From NCBI GenBank assembly GCA_963839165.1, contig CAWIUG010000006.1, forward strand, positions 1 through 64,000: DNA of 64,000 nucleotides, read 5' to 3'. Shown here one piece after another: positions 44,678 through 54,053 of the stretch. A program made the translations under genes and the position numbers. The notes beneath the pieces were generated by a model. That model was given only the letters and a program-made list of their open reading frames with translations, had not been told where the DNA came from and did not search any database. The first letter of the stretch is position 1, and each line of letters begins with the position of its first letter. This DNA comes from DATFVA01 sp963839165 (lineage in GTDB: Bacteria > Bacteroidota > Ignavibacteria > Ignavibacteriales > Ignavibacteriaceae).

Positions 44678-47284
44678 CTAATTACCTGTTGAATATTTTG
44701 TAATAATCTCCTTATAACCTTTGAGATTTCGCAATGGATCATATAAAGGATCAAGTTTTAATATGTTGACCGATAAGCCTGTAGGATTTGAGATTAAATA
44801 GTCAATTTGTTTTATTGCATCTTCGTAATCACCGGTGAGGATATATATTATTGATAAATAAGAACTTTGGGCATATTCGCGTCTCTTCTTTGTCCATGTC
44901 GGATCTGATTCAATTACTCTATTGAGCTCGCTAATTGCTTTTTCTTTTTCACCCAGACCGGCAAGGCTTATTGTTAAAGCGAAACGAAGGCGATTATCTT
45001 CTGGTTTAGTTAAAATCATATTATTTAAACGTGTCTTTGAAGATTCAAAATCTTTCTTTGAAAGATTCTGTTTATTCGAATACCTGTAGACCAATGCAGT
45101 CATTTGCGAATTGGGAGTATACTTGTTGTAACTATCTTCATATTCTTTTTTAGAAGATTTTAATTGGTTCAGGACTTCATCATATTTTCTCTCAAGTATA
45201 TTCAAATAGATAAAAATATTGCATGAGCTTTCTAAGTATTCATCATCTTTAATATTTCTGATAGTTTGGCGAGCAAGCCGGGTCTCACCTTTCCAATCCA
45301 GGTAATTCAGCACGAGTTCTATATATAAAGAGCTTGTTTGCGGACTAAGTTCAATTGCCTGTTTCAGATATTTTTCTGCTTTCTTATAATCTTTTCTCAG
45401 TTTGTAATCTATTCCGATTCCCCACGGATATCTGGCATTTAGCGGGTCCAATTGTAAGGCTTTTGAATCATTTTGCTTTGACAACTCAAATTGACCTTTT
45501 CTCCAGTAAATCCCGCTTATCATAAAACAAGCTTCGGCATTGTTCGGCTGTATTTCCTGTACTCTTTTTAATTCTTCTAATACTAATTCGTCATTGCCTG
45601 TAAACCAGTAATAATAAAAAAACTGTGCTAAGTGTACATCAGCAATATCAGGATTAAGTTCTTTTGCTTTTTCTAGATACCCGGAGGCTTTTTTAAGATT
45701 GAGACTGTCTCTGTCCCAGTACCATTTGAAGAGACCCATATGGGCTATCGACAACTGTGCGTAGGCCGCGGCAAAATTAGAATCAAGCTGAGTTGCCTGT
45801 TCATAAAGTTTTATGCAGGTCTTAATATTGGCACCAGTCGAAGGCCCGTAGTGGAATTTGAGTGCTTTCAGATAATAATCATATGCTTCAAGGTTTTTAG
45901 TTGGGGGCGGCCCGGTAACTGATTGACCGAGGACCAGTTTGATACCAAGTTTTTCAACTACTTTTTGTGCTATCTCATTCTGCACATCGAAGATATCGTC
46001 GATAGTCCTGTCGAAGGCATCCGACCAGATATTTATATCGTCGGATACGCGAACCAGCTGTGGAATTATTCTTATTCTACTTTCTTTATCCTTGTTTTTT
46101 GCCCATCGTACCGTGCCCTGGAGTATATAATCAACCCCCAGTGCCTTTCCTATTTCTTTACTGTTTTTATTGGATTTTGCAATCTTATCGGCACTGTTTC
46201 TTGAGATTACACCGAGTGAAGAAAGGGATGACAACTTATTTGATATTTCATCTCTTACTCCTTCAGCAAAGTAATCATCCTCCGGTGAACCCAAATTTGT
46301 AAAAGGGAGCACGACTATAGTATTTATTTTCGGCTGGCTGACTTCATTAGCGGAGGAGATAGTTAAGTAGAGGTATGAACTAAGGGCGACTATTATAATT
46401 ATCAATGCCAGAAGGAATATTTTTGCTTTACGTTTATTGTTATAAGTCCGTGTGTATGCCTGCAGACGCCCGGTGTGAGTGCCTTTTCTATTTGCCGACA
46501 GCTCCAAATCGGAGATCATTTCTTTTACACTCAGAAACCTGTCCTTTGGCGATTTGGCAATTGCTTTTTTGAGAATAGAAATCAATCTTTTTGGGATTAG
46601 ATCCCAATCGGGCACCTGGTTTAAGATAGAATAAATTACAGCCTGATCATATTCCCCTCTGAAAGGTAATTTGCCGGTCAGCATCTCGTACAGTATTACT
46701 CCCGCCGACCAAATATCCGTTCTATAATCTATTTCCTCTCCCCTGGCCTGTTCAGGCGACATATACTCGAGAGTACCTGCTGTGGCTCCCATTAAAGTTA
46801 ACCGTGTGTGTCCCTTAACCTTTGCTATTCCGAAATCCAGGATCTTTACCATTCCTTCATTTGTAATAAATATATTCGCGGGTTTTATATCTCTGTGAAC
46901 GATATTATTCTGGTGTGCTTTCTCAAGTCCATAACAGATCTGCAGAGTAATATCTATAGCCTCTTTTGTCTCAATTTGTCCCCTGGCGATCCTTTCTTTC
47001 AGAGTTTCCCCTTCATACAGCGCCATAGAGATAAATAATTGTCCGTCTTCCGACTCCCCTATCTCATAAACTGTACAGATGTTAGGATGATCCAGTGCGG
47101 ATGCCGATCGCGCTTCGTGTATAAATCTTTTTTTTGCCTCTTCATCGAATGAGGAGGTAGAGGGTAAAAACTTAAGTGCCACAGTTCTCTTTAAGTTGAT
47201 ATCCTCAGCTTTATATACTACTCCCATGCCGCCTTTACCGGCCTGTTCAAGGATTTTATAGTGTGATATTATCTTACCAATCAC
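44678..47284 (-). CDS. Membrane Ser/Thr protein kinase with TolB-like and TPR domains
   Basis: An 868-residue protein starting at GTG (47282-47284). The PknB-type kinase domain (about 8-270) has GKGGMGVVYKAED, the catalytic HRDIKPANIFI near 130, DFGIAK near 150 and APE-like MSPEQARG. A membrane helix (about 292-312) follows. Outside lies a TolB-N/adenylate-cyclase-associated segment (about 325-450; IVVLPFTNLG and NIWSDAFDRTIDDIFDVQ) and from about 470 several TPR repeats (AEACFMISGIYWRKGQFELS). This layout is common in Bacteroidota and Acidobacteria. Substrates unknown. Confidence 0.9.
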   Translation of the reverse strand: MIGKIISHYKILEQAGKGGMGVVYKAEDINLKRTVALKFLPSTSSFDEEAKKRFIHEARSASALDHPNICTVYEIGESEDGQLFISMALYEGETLKERIARGQIETKEAIDITLQICYGLEKAHQNNIVHRDIKPANIFITNEGMVKILDFGIAKVKGHTRLTLMGATAGTLEYMSPEQARGEEIDYRTDIWSAGVILYEMLTGKLPFRGEYDQAVIYSILNQVPDWDLIPKRLISILKKAIAKSPKDRFLSVKEMISDLELSANRKGTHTGRLQAYTRTYNNKRKAKIFLLALIIIIVALSSYLYLTISSANEVSQPKINTIVVLPFTNLGSPEDDYFAEGVRDEISNKLSSLSSLGVISRNSADKIAKSNKNSKEIGKALGVDYILQGTVRWAKNKDKESRIRIIPQLVRVSDDINIWSDAFDRTIDDIFDVQNEIAQKVVEKLGIKLVLGQSVTGPPPTKNLEAYDYYLKALKFHYGPSTGANIKTCIKLYEQATQLDSNFAAAYAQLSIAHMGLFKWYWDRDSLNLKKASGYLEKAKELNPDIADVHLAQFFYYYWFTGNDELVLEELKRVQEIQPNNAEACFMISGIYWRKGQFELSKQNDSKALQLDPLNARYPWGIGIDYKLRKDYKKAEKYLKQAIELSPQTSSLYIELVLNYLDWKGETRLARQTIRNIKDDEYLESSCNIFIYLNILERKYDEVLNQLKSSKKEYEDSYNKYTPNSQMTALVYRYSNKQNLSKKDFESSKTRLNNMILTKPEDNRLRFALTISLAGLGEKEKAISELNRVIESDPTWTKKRREYAQSSYLSIIYILTGDYEDAIKQIDYLISNPTGLSVNILKLDPLYDPLRNLKGYKEIITKYSTGN

Positions 47285-47645
47285 AAATTACTTCAGATTT
47301 TTGTTCATAAAGAAATATTTATAACAGGCCAGCGATGTTCACTATGACCACAATAAAACTAAAGCAGGAAAATATGAAGGAGAGTATTTTATATTAGAAA
47401 AGGTATTCCGTTTCATCATATTTCCCCAGAAAAATGATTAAAAACAGGTGTTTAACAGTAGAGGAATAAGAACAATTGAATTTAAGAATAATTGTGTGTA
47501 ATAAGCAATAATAATCTTTAAAACTCAGGCTGCGGCCTATGGTTTATGAGACTGACTACAAGACCATTGATACCAATAATATTGCCATATCGTTCAATAA
47601 CTATGGTGCTATTCAGGGTGGATACATTAATCTAATCCAGGTTAT
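47285..47645. other. Intergenic, no gene seen
   Basis: A short plus-strand run near 47539-47640 reads TDYKTIDTNNIAISFNNYGA, vaguely like the front of a secreted Ignavibacteria protein, but it has no ribosome site and runs into the antisense of the MFS gene. Not called. Confidence 0.4.
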
Positions 47646-48935
47646 TTACACACCCTTATTGTCTTCAACGGGGATGGGGGAGGCGAGTTCGGGTTCAAGG
47701 CTGCTGAGTTTAATATTTTTAATTTTCATTAGACCATATGCTCCGGCGGCAACGGCGGCAAGTCCGCTGACCGTTAGACCCCACCTGGGAGAGGCGTACT
47801 CTCCTATCCATCCTATAATAAGTCCTCCGATAGGAGTTGAACCCAGAAAAGCAATTGACCACAATGACATTACCCTGCTTCTCATATTCGGTGCGCTCTC
47901 AAGCTGAAGCATCGTTTCACCATAAGAAGTAAACTGAATTAAGAAAACACCGACGATGATCATCATAAAAATTGCAAAATGGATGGTCGGCATTACCGCG
48001 GTTAAGATAATCGTGATTCCAAAAATGAATGAGGTGTATATGAGATTGCTGGTTTTTAATCTTTTTCTTCCTGCAATAAGGATCCCTCCTATTACAGCAC
48101 CAATACCCATTGCGGTGTTTAGAAGCGCATAACCATCAGCACCGGTTTTGAATGTGTATTTAGCGAAGATGGGGAGATTAACCTGAAACTCAAAAGTAAG
48201 GGTACCCACAATAGCAACCATTATTAACAGGTTTTTCAGAAGAGGCATATTCTTCACATATCTCAGACCTTCTCTCAGCTGTCCTTTTGCTCTTTTAACA
48301 GGATCAACCTGGTGAAATTCATCAGCGTGCATCAGGAAGAGAGATATAAGAACAGCAATATATGAAGCTGAATTTATGAAAAAGCAGGGAGCGAGTCCGA
48401 GCGTGGCAATTACAACTCCGGCAATTGCTGGTCCGATGATGCGGCTAAGATTAAAGGCAGTTGAAAAGAGAGTGACAGCATTACCGAGGTGTTTACTGCC
48501 AACCATTTCCATCACAAAAGTTCGTCTTGTGGGGTTATCAATTGCGTTCACGAGTCCAAGCAGTGTGGCAAGGATATAGATCATCCACAGCTTAATAGCT
48601 GAGGTCGCTACAAGAATTCCCAGTGTTAAAGCCAGCAGTGCGGCGGTGGTTTGAGTGAAATATAAGATCTTCCTTTTCTGAAGTCTATCGGCAATAACGC
48701 CTGCCATTGCTCCAAAGATCAGGACGGGTAGAAACTGAAGCGCGGTTACGAACCCCAGGGCAGTACCGGAATCAGTAATCTTTAAGACGAGCCAGGCCTG
48801 CCCGATTGTCTGCATCCAGGTGCCGGAAAGGGAGACACCCTGCCCGATAAAATACAGACGGAAGTTGCGAATCTTTAATGATGAGAAAGTATTCTGGTTA
48901 AACTTTTTTAGGGAAGAAGATATCCGGCTTTTCAT
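47646..48935 (-). CDS. MFS transporter (enterobactin-exporter-like family)
   Basis: A 429-residue, 12-helix inner-membrane protein of the MFS_3 type (PF05977-like). The ATG at 48935 is chosen; 13 codons upstream to a TTG are possible. SLKIRNFRLYFIGQGVSLSG, WMQTIGQAWLVLKITDSGTA and the motif-A-like GVIADRLQKRK are visible. Members export siderophores or unrelated compounds. Nothing nearby fixes the substrate. Confidence 0.85.
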   Translation of the reverse strand: MKSRISSSLKKFNQNTFSSLKIRNFRLYFIGQGVSLSGTWMQTIGQAWLVLKITDSGTALGFVTALQFLPVLIFGAMAGVIADRLQKRKILYFTQTTAALLALTLGILVATSAIKLWMIYILATLLGLVNAIDNPTRRTFVMEMVGSKHLGNAVTLFSTAFNLSRIIGPAIAGVVIATLGLAPCFFINSASYIAVLISLFLMHADEFHQVDPVKRAKGQLREGLRYVKNMPLLKNLLIMVAIVGTLTFEFQVNLPIFAKYTFKTGADGYALLNTAMGIGAVIGGILIAGRKRLKTSNLIYTSFIFGITIILTAVMPTIHFAIFMMIIVGVFLIQFTSYGETMLQLESAPNMRSRVMSLWSIAFLGSTPIGGLIIGWIGEYASPRWGLTVSGLAAVAAGAYGLMKIKNIKLSSLEPELASPIPVEDNKGV

Positions 48936-49015
48936 TAATAATACAGGCTTACATATATCATTCGTGTCGTGCAAATTACCAAAAGAATGACTAAAAAGCT
49001 GTGGCCGGAATATTG

Positions 49016-49069
49016 CCGTTGCGCTTTAGCCAACGGACTAAAAGTATTTATTAGCGTCCGGCTTTAGCC
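49016..49069. repeat. Hairpin element with GCTTTAGCC motif
   Basis: CCGTTG (49016-49021) and CAACGG (49031-49036) pair around CGCTTTAGC. A second GGCTTTAGCC, preceded by GCGTCC which can pair with GGAC, ends near 49069. The form resembles the REP-like elements seen between Bacteroidota genes. One copy here. Confidence 0.45.
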
Positions 49070-49115
49070 ATATTACATCTCTCCCAATGGGACAAAGGTA
49101 ACTACTAACAGTATT

Positions 49116-49743
49116 TTATATTCTGACACCCAATAAGATTACGTGAGAGTAGTTTAGAATATCGAGATTTGGAGAGTCAAAGTTATCCATAAAATCCTTT
49201 TCGTATCTATATTCCACCAGTAATGGAATATTCAGGATATTATTCAGTTCAGACACCGGCGCCTATAGACAGACAAATGTTGGCATTACTGAATTTGTCA
49301 AAGACTATTTCCCAGCCTGGAGTACTTTTATTAAACAGGATATCAAGCTGCGGACCTAAAATTATATACGGTGAAATTACTTCTGTAACATACTTCAGCT
49401 TAGCCAGTGCAGAAATTGATAAATAATCCAGGGAGATATTGCTAGTAATAAAGTCTCCGGTTCCATCAGGCTGGTCCATAGTTGTAATCGGAATTTTATC
49501 TTCAAATCCTTTTCTTAAATAACCTATTTCGCCTTCAAGCTGCAGAAAAGATAAGTTAAAAAAATCTGCAAATATTCTGGGAGATACTGCTGTTTTATTA
49601 TCATGCTCCATGTCAAAATAATGATAATCCCAGGATTGATTTGAGAATCCTGCGCCCAGTTTAATCCCATAACCGGAGATAACCTGGCAGTTACTATTAA
49701 TGGCAAAAAGTGATAATAAAATTACTGTTAGAATTGATTTCAT
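49116..49743 (-). pseudogene. PorT-like outer-membrane beta-barrel protein, frameshifted
   Basis: The first frame (164 residues) has a signal peptide (to SNCQ) and an eight-strand-like beta-barrel (YGIKLGAGFSNQSWDYHYFD, GEIGYLRKGFED). It stops after LSIGAGV at 49249. One base further on, another frame continues ELNNILNIPLLVEYRYEKDF and NYSHVILLGVRI to TAA at 49116-49118, a normal barrel end with the final aromatic/hydrophobic strand. So the gene is whole apart from one indel near 49249. Without the last strands the barrel would not insert. Function unknown; the family includes porin-like proteins of Bacteroidota. Confidence 0.7.
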
Positions 49744-49817
49744 TTGACGCTCCCCGGACCGCTATTTATTAATAACAGAAAATTACAGCATTTTATTGAC
49801 AGGGGCAATTTTACTGA

Positions 49818-50110
49818 TTAAGCCGGTTCAACAGGTTCAATGGGAACGCGTTTCATTTTGTTGACTGATACAAATACCGCTATAAACAGGATCATACCGA
49901 GCAGAGCCATAAGGGCTTCTGTTGTCAGCATTCCGAAGGCGCTCCATTTTCCGTGGGCCCATTGATCAATAAAAACCATATAGTATATCGGTGCATTTGA
50001 AAGTGATGCGTAAACATTATACTTTGTAGCTGCGGCACCCTTGCCAATGGCTTCAAGAACAAACGCACTGAATCCGGCGTAAGTAAGTCCCGTGCTGAAA
50101 GCGTAAAAGG
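49818..50110 (-). pseudogene. C-terminal relic of an MFS transporter (AmpG-like)
   Basis: The minus strand is open without a start codon from about 50110 to TAA at 49818-49820. It reads FYAFSTGLTYAGFSAFVLEA, KYNVYASLSNAPIYYMVFID and ends with a membrane helix and VPIEPVEPA, the last two or three helices of a PAT/AmpG-like MFS transporter. The front is missing and the homology begins right after the stop of the CcdA gene, seven bases away. A deletion probably fused the two loci. Confidence 0.6.
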
Positions 50111-50116
50111 ATCTTT

Positions 50117-50815
50117 CTAATTTTGATAAATCAGATAGATGCCTCCAAATATCACAAGAATACCACAGGTTCTTTTAATCCACAAAATTGTTTTGGATCC
50201 CTCACTCCAATTCAAATATTTTTGAACCTTTCCTGTCAGTGTTCCCGCTCCCACAATAACCGAACAGTGGCCCAATCCAAAGGCAAGAAGAAAGCCCGCT
50301 GCCAGCAAATAACTGGTTTGAGCAGTTTGAAATACAACCCCGAGTACCGGTGCCATATAAGCAAAGGTGCAGGGACCTAATGCTAATCCAAAGAGCATTC
50401 CAAGTATTAAAGCGGCCGTCAATCCTTTTGTTTTAGTTCGTTTTAATCCGACTGAATTCAGATCAAATTTGATTACATCAAGAAGATAAAGTCCTACCAA
50501 AAAGAATATTCCGGCTACAAGGTAATTGCCAACTCCGCCAATGTCTCCCATCAATCTGCCAAGCGAAGCAGTTATAATTCCGATTAAAGCGATTGTAATT
50601 AATATTCCCAAAGAAAAGATCAGGGAGATATTAAATGTTCTTCCAATTGAAATCTTCCCCTGCGAGCTTATAAATCCAACCACAAGCGGTATGCTTGATA
50701 AATGACAGGGTGAGAGCAGTATTGATAAAATCCCCCAGGCAAAAGAAGCAATAACAGCAAGCCAGACGGCGCCGGTCATTGCTTCGTAAAGGGAAGTGAA
50801 CAATGCCTCAATCAT
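50117..50815 (-). CDS. CcdA/DsbD-like membrane protein
   Basis: A 232-residue protein with six membrane helices. SPCHLSSIPLVVGFISS near residue 35 and GPCTFAYMAPVLGVVF near 148 carry the Cys pair positions of CcdA-type disulfide transporters (one Cys in each helix). It passes electrons from cytoplasmic thioredoxin to periplasmic partners. It is the last gene of a same-strand run with a thioredoxin-like protein starting two bases upstream, which is probably its partner. Confidence 0.88.
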   Translation of the reverse strand: MIEALFTSLYEAMTGAVWLAVIASFAWGILSILLSPCHLSSIPLVVGFISSQGKISIGRTFNISLIFSLGILITIALIGIITASLGRLMGDIGGVGNYLVAGIFFLVGLYLLDVIKFDLNSVGLKRTKTKGLTAALILGMLFGLALGPCTFAYMAPVLGVVFQTAQTSYLLAAGFLLAFGLGHCSVIVGAGTLTGKVQKYLNWSEGSKTILWIKRTCGILVIFGGIYLIYQN

Positions 50816-50817
50816 TA

Positions 50818-51222
50818 TTAACCTTTTACATTATTTCGTTTCAGTCCCTTTGACTGCAGAATTTTATCGATCTCTTCTTCAGGATAAAATCCTTCGTGAC
50901 GGTGAAATTCCTTCCCGTCTGCGTCCAAAAAAACCTGAGTGGGGATTAATTTGATCCCATACTTTTCGGCATACGGTTTCTGCTCATCAGTCCAGACATC
51001 ATAGAAAATTACCTTAACCTGTTGGCCGTAATTTTTCTCAATACTTTTCATTACCGGCTGCATAGCCTTGCAGGGAATACAATTAACCGAACCAAGTTCT
51101 ACAAAAGTTACTTTCGGGTTGGGTGTGCTCTTTTTTGATTCTTTCGATTGCGCAAAAAGAAGAGGAACAGTGATGGCTGAGAATAAAATTATTATTGGCA
51201 GGATTGACTTTTTTGATCTCAT
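50818..51222 (-). CDS. Periplasmic thioredoxin-like protein
   Basis: A 134-residue protein with a signal peptide (to about LLFAQS) and a thioredoxin fold with the active site CIPC near residue 53 in GSVNCIPCKAMQPVM. The later cis-proline loop GIKLIPTQVFLD is present. It probably receives electrons from the CcdA-like protein encoded next, in the periplasm. AAGGAAGG precedes the ATG. Confidence 0.88.
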   Translation of the reverse strand: MRSKKSILPIIILFSAITVPLLFAQSKESKKSTPNPKVTFVELGSVNCIPCKAMQPVMKSIEKNYGQQVKVIFYDVWTDEQKPYAEKYGIKLIPTQVFLDADGKEFHRHEGFYPEEEIDKILQSKGLKRNNVKG

Positions 51223-51226
51223 TATT

Positions 51227-51463
51227 TTATCCTTCCTTTAACCACGAAATTATTTGTTCGTCCTTTGGTATTATTCCGAAACTTTTTACTTTTTCATTTA
51301 TAACAAGGGCCGGCGTCATCATTATACCGTAGTTTATCATTTCCTTAATGTCTGCAACTTTTTCAACTACAGCGTCAACATTATTCTGCTGTACCAACTC
51401 TCTAACCCTGTTTTCAAGAGTTAAACATTTCTTACAGCCGGTTCCCAGGATTTTGATTGTCAT
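51227..51463 (-). CDS. Small thioredoxin-like protein, CKKC type
   Basis: A 78-residue cytoplasmic thioredoxin-fold protein of the redox-active disulfide type (TM0996-like): LGTGCKKCLTLENRV near the start and MMTPALVINEKVKSFG with the cis-proline. GAGGAG precedes the ATG. A second such protein with CPNC lies upstream of the permease. These small proteins are typical beside YraQ-type permeases. Confidence 0.88.
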   Translation of the reverse strand: MTIKILGTGCKKCLTLENRVRELVQQNNVDAVVEKVADIKEMINYGIMMTPALVINEKVKSFGIIPKDEQIISWLKEG

Positions 51464-51527
51464 CTGATTTTCTCCTCTGATTTTTATTTATAAAAGTTTA
51501 ATTAAGCAACCAGTATTAGATTATTTA

Positions 51528-52547
51528 TTAGTAAACTAAATTGAATAAATAACCGACAGTTATAATTCCCGCCGCAACAACAGTTATGAAAGCAAAAATC
51601 AGCGGCAGCTTCAAAACCTTTTTAAGTATAATCACTTCAGGGAATGATAGTCCTATTACGCTCATCATAAATGCCAGCACCGTTCCAAGTGTGGCGCCTT
51701 TTTCAAGCAAAGCCTGAACAATAGGAATTATTCCTGCCGCGTTCGAATACATAGGCACTCCAATTATAACAGCTATTGGAACAGACCACCAGGCGCTCTC
51801 TCCCATCAAACCAGCCATAAAATTTTCGGGTACGTAACCGTGAATTCCCGCACCCACGGCGATACCTATAACAATGTATATCCAGACTTTCCCGACGATC
51901 TCTTTAACCGCATCAACTCCTGAAGAAATTCTATCAGGAAAAGATGGCTTAGCTTCTTCCATCTCAAGTTTACCGGCTTTAATATTATAAACCCAGTCTT
52001 CAACATATCTTTCTAATTTAAGCTTGCCTATTGTATAACCTGAAATCATTGCGATAATCAATCCCGTCGACATATACAGAATGGCGGTCTTCCACCCGAA
52101 CAAACCGAAAAGGAGTACTACAGCCACTTCATTAATCATTGGTGCGGCAATTAAAAAAGAAAAAGTAACTCCCAATGGTATTCCGCTTTCCACAAATCCG
52201 AGAAATAAAGGAATTGCCGAACAGGAACAGAATGGAGTTACAACCCCGAGCATACTTGCCGAAACATTCCCCGCAAATTGTTTTTTACCTCCAAGCATTT
52301 TTCTGGTTCGTTCCGGTGAAAAATACGTCCGGATTATTCCCACTACGAAAACAATTAATATAAGAAGCAGCAAAACCTTTGGTACTTCATAAATAAAAAA
52401 GCTTATTGCACTGGTTAAATGAGACTCTTCAGGAAGGGTAAATAAATCGAATAGTATAAAGTCTGTAATGTTCTGCAGACTTACATAAAGGAGCAGCCAT
52501 ACCGGCAGCAGCAACAACGGGATGAAATTTTTTATATTCCTGTCCAT
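51528..52547 (-). CDS. YraQ/ArsP-type permease (DUF318)
   Basis: A 339-residue membrane protein with about eight helices. The family signature TPFCSCSAIPLFLGF is near residue 103, with PLGVTFSFLIAAPMINEVA next to it, and a second half-repeat has GVPMYSNAAGIIPIVQALLE. ArsP members export trivalent methylarsenicals and use a Cys pair like this one. Substrate here is open. The ATG follows the TAG of the upstream small thioredoxin without a gap, so they are translationally linked. Confidence 0.88.
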   Translation of the reverse strand: MDRNIKNFIPLLLLPVWLLLYVSLQNITDFILFDLFTLPEESHLTSAISFFIYEVPKVLLLLILIVFVVGIIRTYFSPERTRKMLGGKKQFAGNVSASMLGVVTPFCSCSAIPLFLGFVESGIPLGVTFSFLIAAPMINEVAVVLLFGLFGWKTAILYMSTGLIIAMISGYTIGKLKLERYVEDWVYNIKAGKLEMEEAKPSFPDRISSGVDAVKEIVGKVWIYIVIGIAVGAGIHGYVPENFMAGLMGESAWWSVPIAVIIGVPMYSNAAGIIPIVQALLEKGATLGTVLAFMMSVIGLSFPEVIILKKVLKLPLIFAFITVVAAGIITVGYLFNLVY

Positions 52548-52787
52548 CTAAGCATTCATCAGCCAATGTGTTAAAGTTGATTTTACAGGCATTTTTCCAC
52601 TGAGAACAACTTTCCCGTTTACTACTAATCCAGGCGTACTCATTATACCGTAACTCATAATGTCTTTGTAATCGGTAACCTTTTCAATCTCTGCTTCAAT
52701 GTGGTTTTCAGCAATAACTTCCCTGCATAACTTTTCCAGGTTAACACAGTTCGGGCATCCCGGACCCAATACTTTGATGTTTAACAT
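52548..52787 (-). CDS. Small thioredoxin-like protein, CPNC type
   Basis: A 79-residue thioredoxin-fold protein with CPNC in LGPGCPNCVNLEKL near residue 10 and MSTPGLVVNGKVVLSG near 50. AAGGAG precedes the ATG. The stop abuts the permease start. Same family as the CKKC protein two genes on, but with a different active-site dipeptide, so the two may have different redox potentials. Confidence 0.88.
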   Translation of the reverse strand: MLNIKVLGPGCPNCVNLEKLCREVIAENHIEAEIEKVTDYKDIMSYGIMSTPGLVVNGKVVLSGKMPVKSTLTHWLMNA

Positions 52788-52864
52788 ACTCTTATCTCCT
52801 TAAATACTCCTCTGTAATTCCTGTATTAATTCGTTATTTGCCGAATTGATCAGGATAAAAAATT

Positions 52865-53209
52865 TTATGTTCCACACAACTTAAAACGATTAACCACTTT
52901 TACTTTCTGCTTGTCGCTTTCAATTAGTTCATTATCCCCAATCCAAAAATCCAATTGGCTCAAAATTGCTGAGATTCTTTGATCGCCCGGTCTCTGGTTA
53001 ATTAAGTAATTCACCCACCTGCCGTCCCTGTCTTCTAAGATGAATTCCTCTTTTTTCAATAAACTTAAGTGCTGGGAAACGGTGGAAGCCGCAAGTTGCA
53101 GCACATCCGTTATTTCGCAAACGCATAGTGGTTTTATCTGAAGCATTTTTAATATGCGGAGACGGTTCTGGTCGGATAGAGCCTTGAATATATTTTTAGA
53201 TTCTTTCAT
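52865..53209 (-). CDS. ArsR-family metalloregulator
   Basis: A 114-residue winged helix regulator. The metal-binding CVCE lies in the recognition helix region (KPLCVCEITDVLQLAASTVS), as in arsenic-responsive ArsR, and a further Cys occurs at the end in KLCGT. The HTH is QLAASTVSQHLSLLKKEEF. It heads the thioredoxin/permease/CcdA run on the same strand and probably represses it until arsenic, antimony or another thiophilic ion binds. Confidence 0.9.
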   Translation of the reverse strand: MKESKNIFKALSDQNRLRILKMLQIKPLCVCEITDVLQLAASTVSQHLSLLKKEEFILEDRDGRWVNYLINQRPGDQRISAILSQLDFWIGDNELIESDKQKVKVVNRFKLCGT

Positions 53210-53217
53210 AATCTCAT

Positions 53218-53273
53218 TTCGTTCACTACCGAAATATATTTATTTTACTTATAATATTCAAATTATAATGAAT
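53218..53273. promoter_or_regulatory. Candidate ArsR operator region
   Basis: Two inverted repeats lie in the 67 bases upstream of the ArsR start: TTCGTTCACTACCGAA (53218-53233, imperfect) and ATTCA-8-TGAAT (53256-53273, perfect arms). Either could be the ArsR site; both overlap the only possible promoter of the operon. Confidence 0.35.
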
Positions 53274-53276
53274 GCA

Positions 53277-54053
53277 TCATACTAATGATATTTTTGAGAA
53301 TGTGAATGAATAATGACAGCTTTCGCAGGGTGTTCCGGGGATGAGCTTCTGGCGGGAGGGATCATTTTTATAGGGGGATTGGATATTGGAAGGGACTTCA
53401 AACGCAGCTGTTGATGTCCAGACGGGAGGAACTGATCCATCATCCCCGATCAATGTAAAGTACAAGATCTTTTTCCGGAAATTATTCATCCAGTTCAAAC
53501 TGAATGGGTATGAATTGAAAGTATGATAGAACTCTCTTCCCTTCTCCCCGCAGTTAACCTCAGAGGAAATGGAGTAAAAACGGAAATCATTTTTATTTTT
53601 GCGGTGAGGACTGCAGGCATATATAACCACGATAGCCTGAAGCGGAGGAGGGATTGAGCCGCCGGAAATTTCAAGACGAGTCTTGATACTTACTCCGGAG
53701 ATAACCACTTCTGTAACTTTCAGGCTTCTACCTGGCGGAGAAATTATATTTTCAGTTGTAAGGTAACCCCGGGAGGCAGCATTAACATTAGCCTGCATAA
53801 GACTATGGAACGCGCTTGATGATCCGCTGTCGGCAATACGCCAGATCTTTTCGAGCAGTGGAATTTTGTGTGTGAAGCTTGCTAACCGTGATGCGTGCCT
53901 GAACCTGTCCTTCGGCGCCGCGCAGTTAGGGTGATCATTTTTGTCACGATTTGGGAGGGCGGCAACCACAGTTTTCCCATTACAGTCCCTGTAACTTTTA
54001 TCCCCTATTTTTCCGCTTAGTCTGCCGAGTGGATTATCTTTTAACACTCCCAT
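53277..54053 (-). CDS. DUF6266-like protein, paralogue 2
   Basis: A 258-residue protein starting at ATG 54053 after AAGGAG. The N-terminal LGRLSGKIGDKSYRDCNGKT matches the paralogue at 10841-11536 in LG.LSGKIGD and NGKT. The same order follows: a helical segment with RFRHASRLASFTHKI and KIWR, then beta-rich parts with SPPGRSLKVTEV and FRKKILYFTLIGDDG. Function unknown, no signal peptide. An 11-bp repeat array lies about 290-330 bp upstream. It is divergent in codon style neither from its neighbours nor its paralogue by eye. Confidence 0.68.
   Translation of the reverse strand: MGVLKDNPLGRLSGKIGDKSYRDCNGKTVVAALPNRDKNDHPNCAAPKDRFRHASRLASFTHKIPLLEKIWRIADSGSSSAFHSLMQANVNAASRGYLTTENIISPPGRSLKVTEVVISGVSIKTRLEISGGSIPPPLQAIVVIYACSPHRKNKNDFRFYSISSEVNCGEKGREFYHTFNSYPFSLNWMNNFRKKILYFTLIGDDGSVPPVWTSTAAFEVPSNIQSPYKNDPSRQKLIPGTPCESCHYSFTFSKISLV

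Noticed and set aside
47539..47907. 122-codon plus-strand frame
   Set aside because: Most of it is antisense to the MFS transporter; only the first 35 codons are free and they lack a ribosome site.
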